From Phaeotremella fagi (taxonomy: Eukaryota; Basidiomycota; Tremellomycetes; Tremellales; Phaeotremellaceae), in NCBI GenBank assembly GCA_001599715.1, contig BCHU01000014.1, positions 868,001 to 932,000 of the forward strand: a stretch of 64,000 nucleotides of DNA, read 5' to 3'. This document shows, piece by piece, positions 55,473 to 64,000 of this stretch; within the stretch, counting starts at the first letter, position 1, and every line of letters begins with the position of its first letter. The position numbers and the translations under genes were made by a program. The notes below the pieces were generated by a model. It was not told the origin of the DNA. It saw only the letters and a list, made by a program, of their open reading frames with translations, and searched no databases.

Positions 55473-57772
55473 ATGGTGGGTCTGTGGTGGTAGTGATGAT
55501 ACATAGTACTGATGTCTCTCAGTAATCACTGTTCAAGACCTCAACTTCCATCTTCACGCCAAGTCAGCTTCATATTCGTTTTTTGTCAGCGACGATGGAG
55601 ACCTTCTTCATTCACACTATGGTGGATCATCAAGTTCCAATCCATCTCCTGCTACTCGAATCCCTGATGGTGGTTGGCTCCAAGGAAGTTCGACATCTCC
55701 TGGTAGAGCTCAAAAAGAGTTTCCAGAACTAGGTCAAGGGGATTTTGGTCAACCCGCAATACGAGTTCGACATGGTAAAGGTACCACAACCACTTCGTTC
55801 AAATACAAAAGCTACGAAATTGTCAAAGGTAAACCTGGTCTTCCAGGGTTACCAGCGACATTTGGCGATAGCACCACCGCTTCGACCCTTTTCATTCACC
55901 TCGAGGACAAAGTCGCAGAACTTTCCGCAACACTATCATATACCGTGTTTCCAGCTCATAACGCTTTTGTTCGCAGTTTTAGTCTTCAAAATCTAGGGCA
56001 GAATGAAGCTGTTATTGAATCCGCTGCTAGTTTCAGTGTTGACTTGGGTCGATCTTCAGAACCTAGAGAGATGATACAACTCAGTGGAGAATGGGCAAGA
56101 GAAACTCAGATTGTTCGTAGAAAAGTTGATGCGGGGATGCAAGGGTGAGTCACATTAAACAAAGCGTACTAACATCTTCTAGATTCCAGTCACTTACCGG
56201 CTTTTCGAGTCACCTTCACAACCCCTTCCTCGCAGTTGTCAACGAAGACACCACCGAAACCACAGGTGAAGCTTACGGATTCAGTCTTGTCTACTCTGGA
56301 TCATTTGCAGCCACTGTAGAACGAAGTAGTTCCGGTCACGACCGTGTCCTCTTAGGGATGAACCCACTTCATCTGAGTTGGCCTTTGAAAGGTGGCGAGA
56401 CATTCACGACACCAGAGGTAGTCAGTATTTATTCAAGTACAGGACTCGGTGGAATGTCGAGGGCGTATCACAGACTGTATCGTGATCATCTCTCCCGTTC
56501 GTCATGGACATACAAGGACAGACCTGTTCTGATTAACAACTGGGAAGCGACGTATTTCGACTTCGATGCTGAGAAGATCTTTGATATTGCCTCACAAGCA
56601 AATACTCTGGGATGTAGTTTGGTAAGTTTGACGACTCTGATCACCACTAACACTCTTAGGCTGTACTTGATGATGGCTGGTTTGGTAACAAATACCCTCG
56701 TAACGGTGACTCCACGGGCTTGGGAGACTGGACTGTCAACGACAAGAAATTAAAAGGTGGTTTAGACAGTTTGGTAAATCGAATCAATTCACTCTGGACA
56801 ACCAAAGGTGATCCTTTCCAATTTGGCCTATGGATCGAACCCGAACATGTCAACCCCAAAAGTGAACTGTTCGAAAAGCATCCCACCTGGGCACTTCAAG
56901 CTGGTGCCAACGGCAAACAATATCCTATGGTTCAACAACGTAACCAATACATTCTTGATTTGTCTCAAGTAGAAGTTCAGGACCATCTTTTGGAAGTTAT
57001 TGGAAACCTACTCGCCAGCGCGCCAATCGCTTACGTCAAATGGGACTGTAACAAAGCCATCGAACAACTTCCCACACCTTCCACCAGTCACGCGTATATT
57101 CTCGGTTTATACCGTTTGATTGATGGTTTAACCACCCGATTCCCGAATATCCTTTGGGAAGGATGTGCCAGTGGTGGAGGTAGATTTGATCCTGGTTTGT
57201 TACACTATTGGCCAGGAAGTTGGACGAGCGACTGTACGGATCCAGTCGATCGACTCCATATCCAGGCTGGTACAAGTTTGGTTTACCCACCTTCGTCGAT
57301 GAGTGGACATGTTTCCGCATCACCAAACCATCAAACAGGCCGAAGTACACCGTTGGAATTCAGAGCTCACGTTGCTATGCTCTGTGGATCTTTCGGATTC
57401 GAACTTGACCCGACGGTCTTCACTGCTGAAGAAAGAAAAGAGATCCCACTGTTGATTAAACTCAGTGAAAGGATCTCACCATACATCGTCCAAGGTGATT
57501 TCTATCGTTTATCTCTACCTCATCAATCGAATTGGCCAGCATTCATGTACGTCAAATCAGACGGTTCAGAGGCGGTCCTATTGGCATACCAAATTCATAA
57601 CACTATCAACTATTCTGTTCCAACAGTCAAATTGGTTGGGTTGGATAGCGACGCGACTTATAAAATCGATAATGGACAGAGGTATCGTGGTGACACGTTG
57701 ATGAGTGCTGGTTTGAGATTGAGTTGGAAAGGTGATTACCAAAGCAAGGTCATGTTTTTGAGAAAGATTTAA
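55473..57772 (+). CDS. alpha-galactosidase, GH36 (melibiase type)
   Basis: Spliced gene ending FLRKI at 57772. The first exon is tentative: ATG at 55473 joined over a 43-nt intron to VITVQDLNFHLHAKS at 55523. The N-terminal beta-supersandwich (YSFFVSDDGDLLHSHYGGS, ELSATLSYTVFPAHNAFVRSF) is followed by the TIM barrel: RPVLINNWEATYFDFDAEKI, AVLDDGWFG (joined by a splice), FGLWIEPEHVNPKSELF, AYVKWDCNK (nucleophile Asp), LWEGCASGGGRFDPG and WTSDCTDPVDR (acid/base Asp). It releases galactose from melibiose/raffinose-type sugars. No signal peptide is seen, so it is intracellular and depends on uptake. Confidence 0.9.
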
Positions 57773-58203
57773 AGAGTTGTATTGCATTTTTGTAGGCTTT
57801 GTAGCTTCCCTTTGTTATCCGTAAAATGCATGGAGTCAGGTTTTGACATGGCATTCTTATGAAATGTTCCTCTTGCAAGTAGACTCGTGGACGACGGTTT
57901 ATCCATATCTACATTGCACAGTGGAGCAACGTTCCTTCGACAAGAATCTTCCTTGATTTATGTAACACCTGATACTGACAAAAATGGATTTACTTGCACA
58001 CCAACACTGGTAACTCCACCGAGTAAGGTGTAATGATGATTTTCGGACACATTCCAAGATATCTGTCACGTCAACAGGTGACAATGACGTGCTGTAGGCT
58101 GTATGTGCAACGTAAAAATTGGGATAGTAAGATTCATACACAGTCAAACAACTCTATCCCAATCAGAATCCCTCGAGATATACTATCAAAGAACACGATC
58201 GTA
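57773..58203. other. convergent intergenic, nothing recognised
   Basis: 3' flanks of the alpha-galactosidase and the epimerase. No feature is identified. Confidence 0.3.
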
Positions 58204-59611
58204 TCACAAATAACCAGAAGGATTTTTCGTTTGGAAATTCCAAAGATCAGTACACATCTCGACCAAACCTCTTTTAGCAACGAAACCAAGATCGATCTTA
58301 GCTTGTTCAGGATCAGCAGTTAGATCAGGAACGTCTCCATCTCTGTTCCATTATTAGTTTCTATCAAGTGAATATTACTTCTTGACCCACCTTCGCCCAA
58401 CAATTTCAGGTTGATAGTCGAACCCTGTGGCTTTTCTCATGGCGTCGATCATCTCGAACACTGTCAAACCTTTACCTCGACCTAGATTGTAGGCTTTGAA
58501 GTTTGGTGATTTCTTGTTTGAGAAGATAGTTTCTGCCGTGTTAGCCTCTCTAGATTTGGCTAGAGCATCGAGAGCCAAAAGATGACCTTCAGCAAGGTCC
58601 ATAACATGTAGATAATCTCTGACACAAGTTCCGTCTCTGTCGATTAGCACCCCTTCCATACAATAACTTACCTAGTGGGATAGTCCTTCCCGAAGACTTG
58701 TAGCTTAGCGGGAATCCTTCCAGAAGCCATTTGAGCGAGTAGTGGTAGAAGATTCGCCGGTCTTCCAAATGGTTCTTCACCGAGTCTTCCGGAGGGATGT
58801 GCACCAGCAGGACTTTGGGGTGGTCAGTGCAATAAATATATGTGGACTTACTTGAAATAACGAACGCTGATGACTTTCAATCCTTTCTCTTTGACAAGGT
58901 TGTAATCTGCATTACAGGTATCACGAAGGATCTGTTCTGTCATTCCCTTTGTTAAGCCGTATGGTGATTCTGGTACTATTGGTGATGTTTCTGGGATTGG
59001 GATCTGGGTTGGTGTACCATAAACAGTTGCTGAGGAGGAGAAGACAAAGTTCTTGATTCCGTGCTGGTGCAGAGCCTGAATATGTCAATTTAGAATTATT
59101 TTTGAAACACTTTTACTTACAGACAAAAGATGCACTGTCCCTCCGACATTCACATCGTAGTAGGCTAAAGGATTTGCCACAGAATCACCAACCGCCTTTA
59201 AAGCTGCTAAATGGACGACACCCCAGATATTTGGTTCTGACTTGAGGACAGCCTCGATATCAGATGTATTTCGAAGATCACATTGAAGGAAAATAGCTTG
59301 GGGTGCGTTCTCCCTACTCAAATATCAGCTTGTCGACGTGTAATAACAACATGGGTCAACTTACCCTAACTCATTCCGAGCGATTTCGTTGATCCGTGCC
59401 AAAGCTTCTGGATAGGAATTATGACAATTATCAATGATTACAGGGACGTATTGTCGACTGAGAAGTAAAGCCAAAGCGACGTGGGAACCAATGTATCCCA
59501 AACCGCCAGTGACCAAAATACGCTGAAGAATGTCAGTCAGAGCAGCCACTAACGATTGTGACTGGAACTTACTTTTGGTGCGTTTGGGAGATTGCTCAAT
59601 TCTTGTGTCAT
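58204..59611 (-). CDS. GALE: UDP-glucose 4-epimerase (Leloir pathway)
   Basis: Spliced minus-strand gene from [13 protein letters not shown] at 59611 to NPSGYL and TGA at 58206-58204. The SDR fold has [20 protein letters not shown] (NAD binding), [25 protein letters not shown] with the catalytic Ser region, and [12 protein letters not shown] (YxxxK). [22 protein letters not shown] and [14 protein letters not shown] follow. It interconverts UDP-galactose and UDP-glucose. It is an epimerase-only form without the mutarotase domain of ascomycete yeast Gal10. It lies next to the alpha-galactosidase that supplies galactose. Confidence 0.94.
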
Positions 59612-60064
59612 TTTTGAGGTGTTTGTGAGTTGAGTGATATGTGTTTGGGGACTGTGGGGATGAGAAAGACTGCATATGCTTTCGACTGCGTTGTGTATAT
59701 ATATGTCACTGTTGTCTGTGTTGGTCATTTCGGTAGACTCTCGGATGATTTCGAGAATCGCAAATAATCAGGGACAGGAGCTTGGTTATGAGAATCGTTG
59801 ACGAGAAGCATAGATCGTAACTGGTATTTTAGTAGCCTCTCGTTGAGCCTAAGAAGAAGGGTGATCAGCTTCAGCTCAATGTTTTGCCATCGATGTTCGT
59901 TGTGATTTTGCAGAATTGTATTGAGAAGGTGGAATGTCAGCTATTATTTTTGAGCGGTTTTTACCCCGCAACGTCAGGTGGTGCACCACTAACTAGCCAT
60001 TACTTCCGCTATCCCATCTGTTCATCTACAACATCCGACAACATCCCATCTTATCATTCTTCAA
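59612..60064. promoter_or_regulatory. divergent promoter of GALE and Zn2Cys6 factor 2
   Basis: 453 bp between divergent genes. A TATATATA run lies at about 59696-59703 on the epimerase side. No convincing inverted CGG site is seen. Confidence 0.35.
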
Positions 60065-62421
60065 ATGTCATTAGACCCATCAAGCTCACAATCAAGCAAG
60101 CGACCTCGTTCGAACGAAGATCAAATCTACTACCAACCAGAAGCAGGACCATCAACCTCAACTACAACCACAACCTTTGAAGATCTAATAAACGGAACCA
60201 AGAAATCTAAGCGTAATTCCGCATCATGCGATCTCTGTCGAGCAAGAAAAGTTCGTTGTATACGTGAACCAGGATCTAGTCGATGTAAGAGCTGCACAGC
60301 TTTACATCAGGCTTGTCTGAATACTGTCCCTCGTAGTCGACCTGGTCGGAAGAGCAAGTGCGTTGTTTGGGTTGATTATCACTGATGTACAGATTTGCCT
60401 TGTCCGCTACTCCATCCCCATCCCCTTCTCCAGACGCTGAGGCTGACGTTACACCAGAGGTGGATAACATGTGTAAGTCATAGCTCGATGACATTACCTG
60501 ATCAACGTTCAGTCGAAACGGTCCCGCCTTCAGCAGAAACTCCCTCGTTCGACATCAGTGCGACTTGGCTACCAAATTTACAGAACGACTCGTCTCTCTC
60601 GAATACTGATTTATCTCCTGATCAGATTTTACAAGACACCTCCAACAACACGTTCGACTGGATGGTAGACAACACCAACATACATCAACCTCTAACTCAA
60701 CCAAACGTCGAAATTCCAGTTGATAATTACAACCCAGCGATACCAAACCCTTCTCAAACAGGTAGGTACTCTCACAATTGCAGTTGTATGGATGACTGAC
60801 TGAACTCTCCCTCTTTCAGCCTCCACACCCGACATGACTCATGCTTCTGCATCCAATTACCTCAATCTGGAAGACATCATCGATTTCGGGACATTAATGA
60901 AAATCCTCAGAAGCTACAGGAAGCATTTGTAGTGAGTGTTTTAGTAACGGACCTAGTCTCTGACTAACGCATTCAGCTCCCTAATGCCTATAGTCCACTG
61001 GCCAACCTTCCTTCAACAGGTCGTAGCAAGGGAAGACGAAAAGTCGACGCAGTTCCGAGCGTTGCTTTTGACGTTAAGTAGGTTGAGAATTTAATTGCAG
61101 CACTAACGATTCAGTTGCTTATAGTATCGTTCAACTTCCTCGTTCGGCTTTGACATCCTATTCTGCTACAACACTTCGACAACTCCATGAAAGATGTCAT
61201 CACGTTAGTAAAACTTTGTTGGAGATGCGACAGATCCAGACTAGGGCTACTTTACTTGAAATTTCGTGGGTCAATGAGTCGTATTCATCCATTGATTAAC
61301 TGACATTGAGCTCAGGACGATGTAGTGAGTTGATACTATTTTGATCGGTACAATTTCTAACCGTACCAGCTGCCAACACATCTACCTTGGAGCTATCGAT
61401 GATGTCGATCAAGCTTGGGCACTACTTGCTCAAGCAGTTCGGCTAGCCCAAATTATCCATTTACATGATGAAACAGGTGAACCTATAACGGATGTTGTCG
61501 AAAAGGAAACTCGTCGTCGGGTGTTCTGGTTGTTATGTAAGTTGTATCAGTGTTACCTACTGACAAATCTTATAGATAGTTCTGATCAAACTATCTGCGC
61601 CTTCTCAACACTCCCACCACTCCTTCACACACCCGATATCCTGGTCCCCCTCCCATCGACACTCGACGACAACCATTTGAGTCACAACACCAACGGCCAG
61701 ACCCAACCAACAAGTGATTTCTCCCTTCTATCAGGATTCCACTTCAACGCCCGTCTCTTCTGGATAATGGGAACGATCGAAGCTGCCCGTCGAGATATCA
61801 AGAAAATCCCAACCCTAGATAACAGGTTACCATCAGGTATCGGGGCCTTCTACCTCCCTCCACCCCAATACTTCTTAAACCAACTAGACGCTTATGTCAA
61901 TGATCTGCCTGACGTCCTGAAACCAGAAACACTTGGCACCACACCGCATGAAAAGTTCTATCAGTCATCGGAAGCTTTTAAAAATGACGAATCGGGTTTT
62001 GATACTTGTAGAACGAATTTGTTGATTACGCTCGCAGTTGCTAGATATTCGATTAGGAGATATGCGCTGCAACTTGGGAAAGATGATTTCGCTAGTGTAA
62101 CGGATGATCCACGATGGGCTGAGGATCAGATTGTGAATCTGTTGAAGAGGTATGTGATATGGAGCGTCAGAGCTGATTAACTGTTTAGTATGCCAGCTGA
62201 TAGTTTGGTCGCCAATGGTGAAGCTTTGGTGAGTTGCAAGGTGAAACACTGACTGATTGTGTAGAGGAGCAAGATTTTACATCTTGCATACGCACTTCTT
62301 GAGACTTGTCCACCAACGACAGACAGTTATGGATTCTTATCAAAATCGATCGATGTGGTGAGTGATTCTCTGTACCGACTTGAACGTTAGCTGAATCGAG
62401 GTAGCTCTCGCAAGTCAGTAG
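60065..62421 (+). CDS. Zn2Cys6 transcription factor 2
   Basis: Spliced gene from MSLDPSSSQSSKRPRSNED at 60065. The zinc cluster is CDLCRARKVRCIREPGSSRCKSCTALHQAC (C-x2-C-x6-C-x8-C-x2-C-x6-C), preceded by a basic KKSKRN stretch. A Ser/Thr/Asn-rich linker follows, then the fungal middle domain (YLGAIDDVDQAWALLAQAVRLAQIIHLHDETG, EKETRRRVFWLLCKLY). The 3' end is uncertain: the best join ends IDVVALASQ with TAG at 62419-62421, but other splices are possible. It is divergent from GALE, so it may control the galactose genes (inference). Confidence 0.85.
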
Positions 62422-62811
62422 GGAACAGGTACAAGGTATATTCAACCAAAGTCCTCAAACGGACTGGACTTCGTAGTATAGATATAACAGTTTATACCTA
62501 GTTACACGCGGAGATTGATGTAAACGAATTTCTTTGAGTTTGGAAACTGGTAGAAGAGTCTTGCAACCCAAATCTGAGATAACAAGTTAAAGAGTGAATG
62601 AGGTGTGACCATAATTATGGTATATATGATAACTTACTTGTATGATGAACAAAAAGTGAGATAACGATTCCCTCCAGTGATTATTGCATACCAATAAGTG
62701 ATACAGGTGCGATGAAGTGGAAGATCAAGAGAGGTTCTGACAATGTTTTTACGAGTCCAGTTCGACTTGTAAAAGTGGAGCGAGAGCCCAAAAATTAAAC
62801 TTTGGTTCTGA
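62422..62811. other. convergent intergenic, nothing recognised
   Basis: May include the true last exon of the regulator if the 3' splice differs. No other feature is seen. Confidence 0.3.
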
Positions 62812-63000
62812 TCATATTCCCACCTCCGATTGACTCGAAACCTTGATAGACAAATCATCAACGATCACACGTAAATTTTCCACCTCAGTTTTCAAATCTT
62901 TGATCTGGGATAGAGCCTCCTGGACCTTTGAGATGGCGACTAGAGCGAACACGAAAGCGGCAGACATGATGGGTAATATCGTTGCGAATTGGGAGCTCAT
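62812..63000 (-). CDS. 62-aa membrane-anchored coiled-coil protein
   Basis: Starts at the ATG at 63000 (MSSQFATILPIMSAAFVFALVAI), which gives one N-terminal membrane helix. It continues with a heptad-like stretch (ISKVQEALSQIKDLKTEVENLRVIVDDLSIKV) that should form a coiled coil, and ends SEVGI. Length and layout fit a small organelle-membrane or scaffold peptide. No family is recognised. Support comes only from the coherent domain order, so it is moderately sure. Confidence 0.5.
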   Translation of the reverse strand: MSSQFATILPIMSAAFVFALVAISKVQEALSQIKDLKTEVENLRVIVDDLSIKVSSQSEVGI

Positions 63001-63241
63001 TTTGTGGGATTGGTGCTGCTCGATCATCAGTTGATATTTGACTTTTGGAGGGTGTGTTCACCTACGACAAAAAGATATGGGTATTGGAGTTGAGCTTCTG
63101 GGATCACTGTTGCTCGTACTATATCTAAAACAGGGGGAACAAATAATGAGATTATAATCAACACATTTTAGGATCACTTGTCGAAAGAGCTACAGATTGT
63201 ATATACAACATCAAGCAATTGCAATCATCATCGCCAAAAGA

Positions 63242-64000
63242 CTAGTCCTCAAGTTCATCCAAACTCTGCAAAACCAACCGTCCCACTCCCCAAGCGGTAG
63301 TTTTCCCAAACACCTCTCGAATCCATTCTTCCATATCGGTCAACGATTCTATCCCCAAAGACGTTGAGAAATCGTACATGCCCGTCCGGGTGAGTTGCCA
63401 AGCTATCAACGAAGCTTTGAAGGCGTAGATTGAAACGAAGGGGGAGGGGGCTTCGATCTCTGTGGAACGGGTTAGGAGGAGGAGGAACCATGTGATATGT
63501 GGGATTAGGACTGCTACTACGTCTGCGGATAGGTCGAACGGACGGGAGGAGGAGAGCATCGTGCTAACTGTCAATTTGGGTTTTGGTGGGAGTGACTCAC
63601 GCTGCGGCTAGTGCTGCGTCGAGGGAACCTTCGACTAATCCACTGGTATGTGGTTGAGACCAAAGTAGGAGTTCTATCATGCTCATATGCCAGCCTGCTG
63701 AGGAGGCTATGGCAGCGGGAGATAGGTTGTTTGAAGTGATATCGATCGTGGCTGCTGCTTCTAGACCTTGGAGTGCGGAGTGAAGGACCTAAGAAGGATT
63801 AGACGTGAGGGGATTTAGGGACCTACGGCAAATCTTTCCGAACAAATCCTTCCTGACATCGTTGACCAACCTGAAACTTCACGTACTGAAGTTTGAATAA
63901 AGAAAAGTACCATGAGTGCACCTGTATGATCCAGGGGTGTAGTTGGAGGAATAGCTACACCGGGTGATGAGCTCACACCTACTGACATTGTAGCTCGAAC
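63242..64000 (-). CDS. fungal-specific transcription factor domain protein (partial at right edge)
   Basis: Open on the minus strand from the window edge to TAG at 63244-63242, with two short introns. Visible parts are GVAIPPTTPLDHTGALMVLFFIQTSVREVSGW, VLHSALQGLEAAATIDITSN, AGWHMSMIELLLWSQPHTSG, SADVVAVLIPHITWFLLLLTRSTEIEAP and WGVGRLVLQSLDELED. These match the helical C-terminal part of Zn2Cys6-type regulators. The DNA-binding region would lie beyond the window. Target genes are unknown. Confidence 0.7.

Noticed and set aside
55221..55525. Two overlapping plus frames upstream of the alpha-galactosidase
   Set aside because: They lie in a divergent promoter, have no domain, and do not join the GH36 frame.

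Overview
The window looks like nuclear DNA of a basidiomycete yeast, most likely a tremellomycete of the Cryptococcus/Kwoniella type. The reasons are very short introns (about 32-55 nt, CTNAC-like branch sites), up to a dozen introns in conserved genes, Zn2Cys6 regulators, maltose-type MFS permeases and an Ams1-type mannosidase. The genus is an inference from gene style; no marker gene fixes it.

Region 1 (1-18.9 kb) is a lineage-specific block. It holds four tandem copies of one unknown family (A, the first cut by the window edge), a short linking gene (6263-6895), a small spliced unknown gene (7438-8107), and a second unknown family (B) with one single-domain member and four two-domain members. 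Families A and B share a layout: a predicted beta-rich core (Y-x-L-x-G-x-Y/H ... F-x-x-S-L ... F-x-x-x-I-P/L), a Ser/acidic linker and a short conserved C-terminal tail. All A and B genes are intronless, flanks and promoter blocks are duplicated with them, and two B copies carry nonsense changes. Three solo LTRs, each with a perfect 5-bp target duplication, lie between the genes. I recognise no known function; this is the best candidate for an undescribed system.

Region 2 (19.1-30 kb) is a conserved core: POL32/CDC27 of DNA polymerase delta with a C-terminal PIP box, enolase with what must be an AT-AC intron, an epoxide hydrolase, a Dabb-domain protein, a maltose-type MFS permease and a UPF0303-type protein.

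Region 3 (30-64 kb) is rich in sugar metabolism: GH38 alpha-mannosidase divergent from an MFS permease, an UNC93-like MFS protein, a class-III aminotransferase divergent from a Zn2Cys6 regulator that is followed by a GH13 alpha-glucosidase, an SVOP-like MFS transporter, an intronless SnoaL-tandem protein convergent with an intronless ChrR/DAD-type cupin, an MFS permease divergent from a GH36 alpha-galactosidase, UDP-glucose 4-epimerase, and two more Zn2Cys6-type regulators (the last runs off the right edge). Uptake, hydrolysis, the Leloir step and regulation of alpha-glycosides are thus physically close. No tRNA, rRNA, CRISPR array or telomere repeat was seen by eye.
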